Shown: positions 1 to 11,557 of the stretch, in pieces
How the letters are laid out: each line of letters starts with the position of its first letter
Position numbering within the stretch: the stretch's first letter is position 1
Assembly (NCBI GenBank): GCA_963971285.1
Contig: OZ020255.1
Span: 2,728,001 to 2,792,000 of the forward strand
Source: Astropecten irregularis
Taxonomy: Eukaryota; Echinodermata; Asteroidea; Paxillosida; Astropectinidae
Length of the DNA: 64,000 nt
Reading direction: 5' to 3'
Notes under the pieces: generated by a model
Seen by the model: the letters and a program-made list of their open reading frames with translations, nothing else
Databases searched by the model: none
Told to the model about the DNA's origin: nothing
Translations under genes and position numbers: made by a program

Positions 1-390
1 ACCGGCTTAAATTACATCAAAGGCCCATCCTGAGACTCACAAGATCTGTTCTCAAGATGGGAGGTTTGAAATCCAACAGAAGGATGGCTCCGAGGACATT
101 GTCTGATGTAAAGAGGAGCTCAAGAATTTAAAGAAGTTTTAATTTACCTCCTGGATGCATATTGTATCTATTTACTTGGACATATTGGATATTTCGGATA
201 ACCACCAATTGATGCAATACAACTAGTTTTGTGCCCATACTCATTTTCCTAATTTGTTGAATCTCACCACCTGCTTGTTTTTCCACTTCACAAATTCAAA
301 GAATATTTCAACTACAAGTTCGACAGAATCGCAAAATCAGATAAAAACACAGATGATTCATGAGTTAAAGAACTTAATAACAAAGTAGAG

Positions 391-630
391 GTGAAGGAAA
401 TAAAGCCTGGAAACTCGGCACAGCTCAAATTCTGCAGGAAGGTCGAGTTGGCACTTGATAAAATCAAGGCAGCGCTTGGCCAAGACGACACCCAAGGGGC
501 AAAGGAAGCCCTCCAAGAAGCTGAAACCTTGATTCAAGAGAGGAAGAAGATGATCAAGATAATTGACAACAGCAAAGCTGGTTGGGCTACCAGCCAAGAG
601 CTGGACAAGACCGGGAAAGATGTGTGATCA
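391..630 (+). mobile_element. Fossil fragment of a retroelement gag-like ORF1 (DIRS/Ngaro-like, tentative)
   Basis: A short open segment encodes a helical, Lys/Glu-rich sequence with ALQEAETLIQERKKMIKI and NSKAGW. Similar blocks (RxKLIxxADxSxxGW) are common in ORF1-like proteins of tyrosine-recombinase retroelements in marine invertebrates. Family assignment is from memory of such proteins and tentative. Only a fragment remains; no terminal repeats, reverse transcriptase or recombinase is visible. Old and broken. Confidence 0.4.
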
Positions 631-1084
631 TAGGAGAAGAGAATCTGGTCATGAAGGAATCTGCTCTCAAAGGCATGGAGAGAAGGAAGAGGCAGAGTAC
701 GTACTCAGAGTTCATCCTAAATATTGTGTACTTCATTTGCCATTTTATAATTATGTACATATATATGTGTGTAAATGTCATTTCTGAGGGGGTCTCCATT
801 CTACAAGCTGTTTCTTGGGGACCTCCTCCACTTATTGCAAATCAATTGCTCCATTTAAAAGGCTCAATTAATTTAATGTACTGCTTTGACTTGCAGAAGT
901 GGAAATAAAATGAACTGAACATAACATAACATAGTTGCAATACGATGGTAAGACAACTGTGACGTAACGTTGGTCTCTTCATATGTTGGGTCTGAACCAA
1001 CTGACAACGTCAAACGCTGGGAGAGGATGACCAAGACATAGATTACGACGGCCGTATACCTTTTTTTATTGATGTTAGTTGACA

Positions 1085-1190
1085 TTTTTATTACTACACA
1101 GGACCATGTTGTAAAACAGCATTTGAGCTGATATTATGTATCCTGTATAAAGATTTTGAAATAAATAAATAAATAAATAAATATTTTGCA
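1085..1190 (+). repeat. LINE-like 3' tail with (AAAT)n microsatellite
   Basis: TATCCTGTATAAAGATTTTG followed by about six AAAT units near 1161-1183 looks like the 3' end of a truncated non-LTR element with a short tandem tail. No coding remnant precedes it. A weaker (ACATA)n run sits near 919-932. Confidence 0.35.
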
Positions 1191-1984
1191 GAAGTACAAT
1201 CGTTTTAAGGTTGGAATCAATTTTCTGGATTCACTCATAATAATGTAATACAAGTATCAAACGAAGACTAAGAGATGGAATTTGCTTCATCCCTCATCTT
1301 GGTCAATCTGAAGAAGAGAGGACAGCCTAGTGATGTCAAACCAACCAAACCTAATCCTTCGCATCAAATCAAGGCATATCCACCATCATGGAAATAGAAG
1401 CTTCAAGGGGTTGCAATTCTTATTTCATGGAAAGAGAATAAAAGTCTTGGATCGTAAGAGAGACATTGATGGCTGTTGGATCAATGCGAATGTTTTTATG
1501 TTATGACATGTATGATGAGAAATATTCCACACCGAGCATTTAAGCGCCTACTGCTCTGTATCCTGACATTCAATTCTTTGAAGAATTCAAACAACTCCTG
1601 AATTGAGATGCAGCAGCCGGATTACTTAGGTTAATTATAATTGCCAGTTAGGCCCTCAACACAAGAAAGAATCGCAGTTCTTGTTATACAAAGACATCCA
1701 AGAAATAATCTTATTGATGAATGGCAAACAATTCATCCTAATGTCGAAGAGTACACATTCCATCGCACGCAGATGTATGCATACATGTGCATGCATAATG
1801 CAACATGTCAGAAACATATGGGAAAAGGGATTTGATGATCAAGTTACTCATTGTGATTATACTATAATAGTTTTCATGTAAAATCCATTATAAAAGGAAT
1901 AATGCATCTATAGATAAGTGGTAGTGGGGCAGGTACTAGCAGCGGCTTTACTTGCGGTACTTCCCCCGACGTAAACCTGATTTT

Positions 1985-2470
1985 CAAGAAGTTCAAGGAC
2001 TACATGTATTTCGATGCAAGGCTCAATGCAGTCGCCCAGTCGTCATCTGATCCCGACCTTAAGGAGCTCAAAGCGAGGCTAGTAGCTAAGGAACTTGTAA
2101 GACCCAGCAATCAAGCTCAGTTCGAATTGTGCGGCCTTCTCGAGATGCATTTGAGCCGAATTCGTTCGGCTCTGACTTCTGCCTCTTCCAACTCCTCTGT
2201 CCGTGCCCTACAAGCCCTTCAAGAGGCTGAGTCCTTACTTGCGGACAGGAAGAAGAAGATCCACATCGCGGACTCCAGCAAGGCCTGGTGGTCCACGGTC
2301 TCCCACCTGGACCGTAGCAAAGGGTCGGGTCTCTCATCCGAGCAGCAATAGCGGGTCCTTGCTGCGGAAGATGCCGCCTTGAGGGAGATGGGCTTCCGCC
2401 AACGCCCCCGGCAAGACAGTGCGTCTGTCCATTCATCACCCTCCTTCAGTTCTGATTCTCCGGACAAGAT
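1985..2470 (+). mobile_element. Second fossil fragment of a related gag-like ORF1 (DIRS/Ngaro-like, tentative)
   Basis: Encodes ALQALQEAESLLADRKKKIH and DSSKAWW, aligning with the fragment at 391-630 block for block (QF/QL..C, RIRSAL/KIKAAL, LQEAE, RKKK, SKA.W) but well diverged, so the two come from different old insertions of one protein family. GC content is higher than the flanks. Fragmentary and broken, with no ends identified. It lies in the METTL6 intron or 3' flank. Confidence 0.45.
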
Positions 2471-2897
2471 CTGTTTCGAGGTTCATTTTATTTCCCATCT
2501 TTCATCTTTTACCCCCGAAATACTTTGATTTTTCAGCCAGTAGTGTCCCGACCACACTCCCATGATGTACAAGCCGTGTTTTCCCTGTGTTTCCTTGTGG
2601 CTGTCTTTCCCACAAAACTGTTTTTCATGCGGATGAGCCCAGAGAAGTAGCATGAAAAAGGCCAATCACTATACACAGAACAATACATGGTCACATACTA
2701 CAGAACATGATGAGCAGTTATCATAACATTACACACAGCTCTGGGTACATCTACATCTATGTGGGTCATTCAGCAATGTTAGCTTAGACGACACTCAAAA
2801 TTATGTTACATTAATGAATACTAATATCAGTCATGCCGGTATTGCACTACATCAGATGTTTATGTACTGATATTACTCCAATTGACAAAGTTGTACG

Positions 2898-3064
2898 TCG
2901 GTGAAGGGTAATAGACACTGGCCAAGACAAGGGATTAGATTCACCACGCTGACCAAAGCTTGGTATGGCATCTGCACTAGTAAGCAGGAGGCCGTGGGTT
3001 CGAATCCCGCCTGAGCCAGTGCATGATTTTTTTCATGCGTAGCCTACATCGGTGAAGGGTAATA
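2898..3064 (+). mobile_element. tRNA-derived SINE with 16-bp target site duplication
   Basis: TCGGTGAAGGGTAATA occurs at 2898-2913 and again at 3049-3064. Between them, about 135 bp include a box-B-like GGGTTCGAATCCCGCC near 2996-3012 and a decayed box-A region near 2955. Long direct repeats of this kind are typical of LINE-mediated insertion. Confidence 0.75.
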
Positions 3065-3290
3065 AATTATTTGTATAATTCTATCTCCCCCACGAAAAAA
3101 TAATATTGTTCTTTTAATTGAAGGTACATGAATTGACTCCATTCAAATTTGAAGAGCACCTGCATATATGACCATCATCACAAACCCATCCCCAAACTGC
3201 TGGACTGACCCACATTCTGTTCAGTCATGTCATGTTAGTTTGCAAATGAATAATGAATGCTTCTTACATCATACACGTACATCAACTCTA

Positions 3291-3705
3291 CAGGGTGTCC
3301 CAGAAATAAATGCAACACTGTGTCAGGACCCATTATATTAAAATTAAACTGTTTTTCACTTCAAGATTCAGATATATGTGTACAATTTAAGCATATTGGG
3401 GCTGAAATTGACGACAATATGACCAATTGAAAGAGTACTCATCAAAAACAAATAAGGATAGCACTTAGTGGTCAATACACACATACATGTGTAATGTGTA
3501 CGAAAGAAAGATGAAAATCGGGTTTTGAGGTTGGGCAATTCAGTCTTATTTTTTTTCACTCAATTTTAGTCAAATTTTGCTCAAATTCTACATGATGATA
3601 GCCAAGACATAGCTGTATCACATATCTGAATCTTGAAGTGATAAACAGTTTAATGTTCATATAATACTTCTCGACCCAAGTGATGTGTTTTTGGGGGACA
3701 CCCTG
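3291..3705. mobile_element. Tc1/mariner-like MITE, 415 bp
   Basis: Ends CAGGGTGTCCCAGAAA and (inverted) CAGGGTGTCCCCCAAA flanked by TA on both sides, the mariner signature. Long sub-terminal inverted arms (AAACTGTTTTTCACTTCAAG near 3346 and its complement near 3629-3650) let the whole element fold back. No transposase. Confidence 0.7.
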
Positions 3706-3848
3706 TATAACACATCAATATATTGCACATTAAATATTCCTTTGGTTTAAACTTTCTCCTTAAAGTACATAAATACACATAAATAATACATAACTCCTCT
3801 AATCTGGGAATAGGTTTCATGAGATAGGTGTGCTTCTGTTGTTCATAC

Positions 3849-6800
3849 CTTCAGTGAAGTAGTAAGCTCTTGTACCATCTTGACGTACGTAGAAGCTGTC
3901 ACTTAGTTTATGACCTTTGCTGAATCTTAGCATAGCATGATCATATAAACCATAGTCTCTGAATAACACACAGCCACCTGGTCCTAGTACCTGTGTACAA
4001 ACACAAACAAATGAAAACAAATAATACTTGCCCACGTAGCTTACTAAATGGCTTTTCAACACTAAGCAAAATGATGGGTTGGAACCGGATTGAACCCCCA
4101 CAATGTTTTTCAACCCTTTTCACACTTGAAAAGTTTCAACCCCGAGCAAACCCACATAGGACGGCCTAACAAGATTGAAATCAACCCTGGTAGGGAGCAG
4201 GGTTGAAAATCTCAACCCAGTTTGTATTCTAATTGTAATTCTGAATCTTGATGCCCTGGCTGACAGAAAATGTAAATTTTTGGCCTTTTCCAAAATCAAA
4301 GCCCACGGAGAGTGAAGCTTTTGGTGGTTGAGAGTGTGCAATGAATCATGTGTCACTGTGTAGGGGCAATCGTGACACGTTGGGTGCATGCGCGTGTGCG
4401 TTGTTGCTTGGACGTTGCTATGGTGGGTGTGACCTACTGGATCGGTGTATTGATATTCAAAGTACATTACAGTACACAATGGGAGAGAATACTAAACCAA
4501 AATGAAGCATTGTAAGTACCTTGTATATATTTCTTAATGCAGCAGCCATCTTGTCAGGATGAATTGCAGACAGAACAAATAACATGGTAACCACATCTAC
4601 ATTGCATTCTGGGATGTTTCCATTGAGCGCATCCGTAGTGAGGTCGCATTGGAATGCACAGAGTCTGGCTGGATCATACGCGCTATTGTCCTAAACAATG
4701 AAGAAAATCAGTAAGACAAATCAGTTACGTGCAAGTATTCAACTTTTTCATTTCAAGTTTATAAAAAGGCATTTGAAGAAACATACACTGATTGTCATTT
4801 GAGAATGTTACTCACGTCTGTATCTTAATTACAACAACATATTTCATGCGGGATGAAAACATACACAAACTACTTAGTATGGCTTCAGCTCAAAGTTAGC
4901 TTATACATGTAACTTTTGACTCATTCCATTTTTGCCACAAACTAAAGTTCACATCTAACAGCCTTTCCCCTTGACACTTTCACACAATCCAAAAAAACAA
5001 AAAACTAAACTAAGCAGTTAGTTCTCAAAGTAATCCAAGATTTACTGTTCTCTTTTGAGGAAAAATTAATTCAGCATGCATCACATGTTTTGGTTTATAG
5101 CAGGGCTTGAAATACCCACTAGACTGTGGACCGAGTCTAGTGATTTCAATGTTGGTCTAGTAAAGTGTGCACTGCACTAGTCTGGCTGTCTAGTGATTTT
5201 GTTTTACTTGCAAAATTAAAATGGTGCCTATTAAAATTGATTATCTTTGACACAATTGCATACAATTCCTATGTTGAATGCCACAGGTACAGGTCTAGTG
5301 AAAAAAAATTCAGAGGTTGATTTCACAAAGATTTGCGATTCATCTTTCAGACGAAAGTAACTAGTATTGTGACATCACACTTTGCTTTATAGCAATTAAG
5401 ATTTGCTGTCTAGTGCTTTTTTCACGACATTTGAGTCCTGCTCAGATTCAACTCATATGCCCTGTCCGCACTGGACTTTTTTTGGGCAAAGCAACCGAGA
5501 CGCTGGGTACTTTACCCATTTTAAGTCCAGTGCGGACAGTGCGAGTCGGGTACCTTCATGAGCATACTATTGTCAGCTCGGTAATTTTTCCGAGCGTGCA
5601 CGGTTAAGTTACCCGAGTCAAAAGTCCAAGTGCGGACACTGGTGATATTTGCCCATTTTTCATTTACCCATCGGCTCGGTTAAATCCCCGAAAAAAAAAA
5701 AGTCCAGCGCGGACAGGGCTTTAGACTGGTCCTGAATAAAATGTATATGACACATTCATTTTATACACACCTTCACAAACTGAACAGCTCTAGGTGAGAA
5801 GTCACAGGCATACACAAATAGCTGTTGATTCTCTTCAAGAAGAGGAAATATAGCATTACCAACTCCACATCCTACTTCCAATAGAATCCTCTTACTTGAC
5901 CTAGTATCATCCTAAGATCAGAACAAACAAGATCACATCTTGATGTAAGATAGGAAAATTATAGGTAGGATTTGAAGCTTTGTACATGTTGCATGGTGGA
6001 AGTAACGTATTAAATAAAGTAAGCTTGCGGAGACACCAATGTGTGGTTCTGAAAAGAACCGGTGAGAAGTTGGATCTCGACGTTCCGGCCAGTGTACTCT
6101 GGCCGTCCTCACACTCTCCTGAGGACAGCCAGTGTACACTGGCCGGAACGTCGAGATCATTCTCACTGGTTCTTTTCAGAACCACACATCTATAAAGAGA
6201 TTATACATGGTGTCTCTGCAAACTTGCTCTATTAGGACAATTATAGTTCCTGCGTAATAGAAAGAAACCTGCACATATTATTTACTCATCTCAACCATGT
6301 TTTAGAATGAAAGTGCGAAATAATTTTGTAAGATAAGCGTCAGTTGGATTTTCATGCTTTAGAGAAGATTCATATTGTCAAAGTCATTTGAGGGTATGTT
6401 CACACAAACTTGGCTGCTATCTTCGCCGCTATGAAATCACAGCAGAAATAACGTACTGGCGCCCATACCAACTGAGCTATCCAGCCCCAAGATTGGTTTT
6501 TTGTTAACAGGTTTATTTCCGTTGCTCCATGTGTGATCAATGGGTATGATAATGATCAGTAGGTATCATTGATAAGTATGGTGGTAAAATTCAAAGTGTT
6601 AAAAGAGAACAAAACTAAAGCTAAAACTCAAAGACTGACAGAGAAAAAATGTAGCCTGCCTGAGACTGGAATGTCTGTCTCATAACACCCACCCCGCCCT
6701 TCCACCTCCCAACATCTGTCAGCACTAAGGGCCTTTCACACACAGGTCCAATCCGTGTACAAGTGACTGATCTTTCACATTGCAAGATTTCAACACAGCG

Positions 6801-7902
6801 TCGATCAGTGTAAAGAGCTCAAGCCATATTGAAACTTACCCTGCTCAGGAGATGGGTTGAGAGTGATTAACCCGTGTTGAAAACATCGATGTGTGTTAGG
6901 AGTGGTTATTTAAAGGTAATTATCATACTTTGGTTTTTATCAAAGAAATACAGATTCAAAGGCAAAAATATCAAGACAGATACAGTAACAGTCATCTGTG
7001 AACATTTCAGTCCCATACAGTGCCCACTTTGTGAGAAAACAGTGAAAAACAGCCACAGTATTTCTTTAGTGTTTTCTCTTTTATTTTTGATCTTTTAAAA
7101 GATCAAAAAGATTTTCGGTCTTTGTTTTACTAACATTTCTGGATAAATACACCATTTCAGGCGGAAAAATTTTAACGGTACATGTAGGTTTCTACTTGCA
7201 TTATCTTCATACCCTGTAAGTGATACGTAAATCTGTGAACATTTCTGTTTTGGTTTCTTAACAAAGTATGATACTATCTTTAAACATCTTTGTAGCACAT
7301 TTTGTGTATTAGTATAGTGTGAAAGCAGAGCATGACTGACTCGTGTTGAAATTTGGAAGAGACGACATAGGGTGGACCTGTGTAAATGTTGACACATGTA
7401 AAAGGTACTGCAGTGTGAAAAGCCCTCTAGTGTTTAGTATTAATCCTTCCTTATTCCTCCATGGGTCGATTTCACGAAACCCTATGATCCACCGTAACTC
7501 AAGCTACGAAGGATAACCCAACGTATCTTTCGTATTGCATCATAAGTCCTACGATTTATAGTAAGTTACGATGAGTTTCGTGAAATTGACCCCTTGTTTG
7601 ATACTAACCACTGGTGCTGATTGATTAGCCAGCTCCTCAAACTCCCTAGATGTCCAATGTCTGTCCTTGAAGAAGTGCGTTGAGTTTCTCTTGTAGAACA
7701 AGTCCCAGTTTTTACAAGCTTCTTTCTCCAATTTGTTCTGTTTGAAGTCTGACACGAGTGTTGTATCAGATTGCAGTTTCTCCCATTCTTCATGTGATAA
7801 TTGCCTTCGTCTGTGTCCTTTTTCTTGGGCTGGGCCTGAAGCTGCATATAAGCTAGAAGATGATGGCAACTCTGATGAGTCTGGACTGGTAGGAATATCC
7901 AT
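3849..7902 (-). CDS. METTL6: METTL6, tRNA-Ser 3-methylcytidine (m3C32) methyltransferase, 3' end outside window
   Basis: SAM-dependent class I methyltransferase; METTL6 makes m3C at position 32 of serine tRNAs. Coding exons read on the minus strand: 7908-7609, 5911-5771, 4690-4520 and 3990-3849, all with AG/GT borders and phases 0,0,0,1. Counting from the ATG at 7902, residues 1-98 carry [20 protein letters not shown] and FFKDRHW, the METTL6 N-terminal signature. Residues 111-116 are the SAM-binding GCGVGN motif I; 134-140 read CDFSPRA; 158-162 FQCDL; 183-193 [11 protein letters not shown]; and 203-249 include [14 protein letters not shown] and YVRQDGTR. The exon of the start may have an upstream acceptor at 7909-7912, so the ATG in exon 2 is a choice, not proven; an extra N-terminal exon is possible. 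About 45 C-terminal residues (human DFLAQLF to end) were not found in 1-3848 and must lie to the left. METTL2/8 was considered, but the DLFYKRNST stretch fits METTL6 better. Confidence 0.93.
5101..5440. mobile_element. Possible hAT-like remnant in METTL6 intron
   Basis: Left end CAGGGCTTGAAAT and right end, inverted, CAGGACTCAAAT resemble each other and the CAGGG ends of hAT elements. The interior repeats the word GTCTAGTG several times. No target duplication is visible, so this is a weak call. Confidence 0.35.
5459..5719. mobile_element. MITE with GCCCTGTCCGCACTGGAC ends, copy 1
   Basis: Inverted ends GCCCTGTCCGCACTGGAC and (inverted) GCCCTGTCCGCGCTGGAC, each followed by a T-rich run. The interior holds further inverted copies of AGTCCAGTGCGGAC, so it can form a multi-arm fold. 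A relative lies at 52259-52623. Confidence 0.65.
6018..6228. mobile_element. Foldback MITE, ~210 bp
   Basis: Two long arms are nearly complementary: GTGTGGTTCTGAAAAGAACC at 6041 against its complement ending at 6187, then CTCGACGTTCCGGCCAGTGT and its complement; the outer ends AGCTTGCGGAGACACCA also pair. Just to the left of exon 2 of METTL6 (5771-5911), in the intron. Confidence 0.7.
6435..6500 (-). mobile_element. tRNA-like SINE head fragment
   Basis: Read on the minus strand, GGGGCTGGATAGCTCAGTTG matches the box-A region of the SINE family seen at 62464. The box-B half is missing. Read as a decayed SINE head rather than a tRNA gene. Confidence 0.4.
6910..7284 (-). mobile_element. ~350-bp MITE family (TTAAAGGTARTATCATACTTTG), reverse copy
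   Basis: Starts TTAAAGGTAATTATCATACT and ends AAGTATGATACTATCTTTAA; the body carries the family blocks in reverse, including AAACAGTGAAAAAC and GATCTTTTAAAAGATC. Other copies: 20612, 20985, 23574, 24815, 25181, 57581, 60191. Confidence 0.75.
7463..7593. mobile_element. Foldback MITE, GGGTCGATTTCACGAAAC ends
   Basis: The terminal word GGGTCGATTTCACGAAAC is answered by GTTTCGTGAAATTGACCCC at the other end; inner blocks CTACGAAGGATAACCC and TCCTACGATTTATAGTAAGT pair partly. Member of a group of six such elements in this window. It lies 16 bp past the donor of METTL6 exon 7908-7609. Confidence 0.75.
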
Positions 7903-8345
7903 ACCTCTCTGCAAATACAAAACAAACATTTCAAAAACATTCAATAACATTGCTGCAAATAGGCCTAATATTGGAGGGGAAAATGTCTTGAAATTTAACT
8001 GTTCAATATTATGCTTAGCAACCATGGGCAAAAATCTATATATTTCAAAGACTTTGTCAACTTCACATACATTTTTTTCCTCACATAAGAACTTGTCTAA
8101 AATCTATCCCAGTTCACTTACATTTGATTAAAACCTAACCTCAGTCAGAATTGAATAGAATGGTCTAAATATGGCAATTAAATAAGATGGTGGTCAACAT
8201 ACATGAATCTCCAATAACAAAAGTTGAACACTATTCTTACTTAGCCCTGGTTAGTGGTTAATGATAAAAATATGACAATCCACAACAAATACATTCATTG
8301 GTAATTTTATGCAAGCTAGTGTAACAGCCGTATATGATAACAGTC

Positions 8346-8513
8346 CAAGCCTGGAAATAAACAGAGGCCACGGAGGCCATGGCCTTCGTTGCCCTGGTTC
8401 TTGGCCTTGGTGCCCCCTTCAAATGTTTCCATAGACATTATGATTTTCCAATGGAAGTGCCCCTTGCAATTGAAAATTGGCCTTGCCTTCACTAAACCTT
8501 ATTTCCAGCCCTG
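8346..8513. mobile_element. hAT-like MITE with 6-bp TSD (ACAGTC), copy 1
   Basis: 168 bp; CAAGCCTGGAAATAA start, TTATTTCCAGCCCTG end, flanked by ACAGTC at 8340-8345 and 8514-8519. The interior carries GGAGGCCATGGCCTTCGTTG. Relatives at 15194 and 47664 have their own perfect 6-bp duplications. Confidence 0.85.
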
Positions 8514-8789
8514 ACAGTCGCCTGCATGTGATACGTGACTAGTGAAACTTCGACCTGGAAATCTGGACACCTTCGGGAAGTTTTTGGTAATTTCATTATA
8601 AATGCAGAACTTTACGATCTTTCGACTTTCGCTGCTTAATTTAAGTGGAAGTTTATAAGACTCATCAAGAAGTTCCAATCAGCTCCATGCAGATAGAATC
8701 TATGTTTGGATTTAGGGAAGAGGAAAAATAAGGGCAAATCTGTGGCCCAATTGATGCGAAGTACCATTATAAATCGCAACAATACCTGT

Positions 8790-9410
8790 TTGGTTAACAG
8801 GGCCCAGATACATCGCTACTCTCAGATCCTGAATCTGAGCATAGTGATGAACGACTGGCAGGCTGTGTTCAAGTTTGCAACAAGCGAGTAAGAAAATTGT
8901 ATTTTTTACACTAAATTATTGTCAAAATATGATAAATCTAGGGTTGTCAGGACCCAGGAACATTTGCTTGAAGTAAAAATCTCATTTCGGAAAAGTAGAA
9001 GCTAATTTATGTCTCAAAATATCCTTGTGGGGCACCAACCCCTACATCATGTACATGACTTAGCTAACGCCACATTTACAATTTACAGCAAAGTCTCCAG
9101 TTTAAAATTCGCCCCTTACGTTTCCAACTTGCCCCCTGACCGACTCGTCCCCCCGGCTAACTCGCCCACGACCGACTCGCCCCCAGACCAACGCGCCCAC
9201 TGATTTATTCAGATATGCAAAATGTGAAGGTAATTAATTATGCACAACAATAACACAAATGCTTCCCACCCTTTGAATTTTATAGAGACTATATCGTGTT
9301 CGGACTTTTGATACGCTGGTTGTAATGTAGGTACCAGACTAAACTATACTAGCCAGACCAGACAAAATGACCGACCGGCTGTTTCAAGTTTGTAACAAAC
9401 AGATTTAAGA
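8790..9410. repeat. Diverged dispersed repeats
   Basis: 8850-8990 and 9385-9515 are diverged copies of one sequence (AAGAAAATTGTATTTTT; GGACCCAGGAACATTTGCT against GGACTCGGGAACATTTGCT). A third copy begins near 34365 with GACTAGCCAGACCAGACAAA. 9120-9205 is a short degenerate array of GACCGACTCGCCC-like words. Confidence 0.5.
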
Positions 9411-9523
9411 AAATTTTATTTTTACTCTGAAATGTTGCACAAAATTCTTCTATCTGGGGTTTTAAGGACTCGGGAACATTTGCTGAAAGTCAAAAATATC
9501 ATTTGGGAACAGTAGAAACTATT

Positions 9524-9765
9524 GGAAAGAATTCCACTGACGGCAATCAACCGACAGAGGGCGTTTTGAGAAAAATGGCTACCGCTGAATTCAAAGTGTA
9601 TAACTGTAGGCCAAAAAAAACTGAAATTCTCACTTTTTAGTAGATAAGCTACACCAGTTTTCACTCCTGAGATTCATGATGAGTTCATCATGACTTGCAT
9701 CAAATAAGTTAACTCTTAAAGGAAATAACCCTGTTTCCGTTATGGCCGTCAATGGAATTCTTTCC
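9524..9765. mobile_element. MITE with GGAAAGAATTCCACTGACGG inverted ends
   Basis: 242 bp; left GGAAAGAATTCCACTGACGG, right CCGTCAATGGAATTCTTTCC. A partial inverted relative lies at 34156-34226 (same end word, then AAACAGGGTTATTTCC). No clear target duplication. Confidence 0.6.
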
Positions 9766-9856
9766 GTCGAACATTATCATTATGTTTAAAAAATAAAATG
9801 CAGGAAGTCGACACACAATAACTCGTACTATTCGCAGCCCCTACCCCAGGGTGCCA

Positions 9857-10013
9857 GTCAACTCGGTCCGTAACCAACTCGGTCCGAGTCAACTCGGTCC
9901 ATGACCAACTCGGTTCGAGGCCAACTCGGTCCGAGGCCAACTCGGTCCGTGGCCAACTCGGTCCGTGGCCAACTCGGTCCGTAACCAACTCGGTCCGTGA
10001 CCAACTCGGTAAC
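9857..10013 (+). repeat. Tandem array, ~16-bp unit CAACTCGGTCCGTGAC, 10 copies
   Basis: Ten imperfect units of 15-16 bp. The complementary array of seven units lies at 11741-11858 in inverse orientation, so the two could pair across 1.7 kb. In any frame the array makes only a low-complexity peptide and is not read as protein. Confidence 0.85.
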
Positions 10014-10098
10014 GTACACAAACAAGAATCCAGTTTGCAGCAGCAGTGTACAACATGTAGGCTACTGGAATTAGTGTTTTTTAATGTCATCATAACAT

Positions 10099-11197
10099 CA
10101 GGCCTCAAATTTCACCGCGGCCACCAAGGCCATGGCCGCCGGTGCCCTTATATTTGGCCGCCGTGCCCAAGTTTGTCCGCGGCCAAAATTTGCCAAAATT
10201 GGCCGTGTGCCCTTTTCTTCTCGGCCGCGGTGCCCCCTGAAATTGTGTCCCGTAAATTACCAATCTTACATCCACGCAAAAAATAAAGCAGTTTTCCTAC
10301 CGAGAAAAGCCCGGCCACGATCCATGTACCGAGCCTGGCCTGCCGCAACTGCACCATACAGCGCGCCCACTACTAGCCCCACACATAGGGCTGTGATGGC
10401 TCTTTTTTTAAATCTGTCTCTCAGCCTGGTCGCCATTAAACCAGGCTGAGAGACAGATTTAAAAAAAGAGCCATCACAGCCCTATGTGTGGGGCTAGCCC
10501 ACTACATACCGTACCACCATCATCTATACACACGTGTTTACGTAGCATTGCATGCATGCACAGTAGACTTCCGGACTATTTCGCTGGTGCACGTTTGCTT
10601 TGAATTTTAGGCTTTTACATGCGCGGATACCAGGCGTGGAAAAGTCAGTATGCATGCGGCCTGTGCTACGTTCTCCATGCGATCGTCATTTTCGGAAGGC
10701 GATTCACGATAATCGAGCATGTGAAAAGAGATTTTCCACTTGGCCAAATGGACAAAATAACCAACTGGAATTCAAGCAACATTTAGCTGATCAGGAAAAT
10801 GCAATTTACGGTACTTTGGAAGGACGGACGGTCAGAATATTTTTACAGGGATCTCGCAACGATATGGTCATTCGAGGTATCAAGTTTTCGATCGATGGTT
10901 GGCCGTTACGCCACTTGTTGTTGTACTAGTACTAGCGGCGTGCCTGTACCCATGGAGGAAGGAAATATGAAATGAGGTGATTCCCCCCTCAGATGTCCCT
11001 GTCACTTCACAGGAGTTTTAAGGCGATTCTTCATTATTTTGTACTTGTAGGCTCCAAAACAGTGTTTGGCCTCGGTGCCTTTCCTTCATTAAAAAAATGG
11101 CCTCTTTGCCTCTGGGTTTGGCCGCAGTGCCCCTAAAATGTCCACTTTCTTGGGGCCAAAATGGCAGTGCCCTAAAATCATTGAAATTTGAGGCCTG
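10099..11197. mobile_element. Non-autonomous hAT-like element with captured sequence, ~1.1 kb
   Basis: Inverted ends CAGGCCTCAAATTTCA at 10099 and 11182-11197. Sub-terminal blocks are rich in GGCCATGGCCGCC-type words, like the MITEs at 8346, 15194 and 17125. Inside are a perfect hairpin (10373-10497) and about 320 bp (10565-10890) homologous to 14040-14393. TAACAT precedes the left end and recurs 6 bp after the right end, so the target duplication is ambiguous. Confidence 0.65.
10373..10497. mobile_element. Perfect hairpin MITE, 58-bp arms, 9-nt loop
   Basis: 10373-10430 and 10440-10497 are exact reverse complements over 58 nt, with loop CGCCATTAA. CCCACTA lies directly on both sides (10366-10372, 10498-10504), consistent with a 7-8-bp target duplication and recent insertion into the surrounding element. 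Confidence 0.85.
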
Positions 11198-11525
11198 TAA
11201 GTGTAACATATATGTTTTGCTTGTGGCTGAAACCGTGAAGAAATAAATTATGTCTTATTATGTTGATACCATAATTATTTGATAAAATGGCACAATACAA
11301 TTTTAATTAAAATATCAATTAAATTATACACGAAGTCAAATGCCTTATGAAAACGTGCTTTTTATGTTTAAAATTAATAAATCAATTAATGAATACTAAT
11401 GATGATTGTTTTTTATTTTTTGTTTTTTATTTTTAAGCTTTGTTTTAATTAATCTGTGTATATACATAATATATAAGATTTATAATTGCCAGGTGTTTGG
11501 GAAGGCACGTCTTTTGATGACAGGG

Positions 11526-11557
<32 letters not shown>

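Noticed and set aside
1-3848. Last METTL6 exon within the window
   Set aside because: No minus-strand exon with the LCVPRVF-type C-terminal block was found; it should lie left of base 1.
7609-7908. METTL2/METTL8 identity for the methyltransferase
   Set aside because: N-terminal exon has the METTL6 signature ([25 protein letters not shown]) and lacks the long METTL2 N-terminal region.
9749-10108. Minus-strand peptide with repeated Thr-Glu-Leu/Asp-Arg-Val
   Set aside because: Translation of the 16-bp tandem array.
10600-10929. 109-codon open frame inside the hAT-like element
   Set aside because: The homologous segment at 14040-14393 does not keep the frame open, so it is not conserved as protein.
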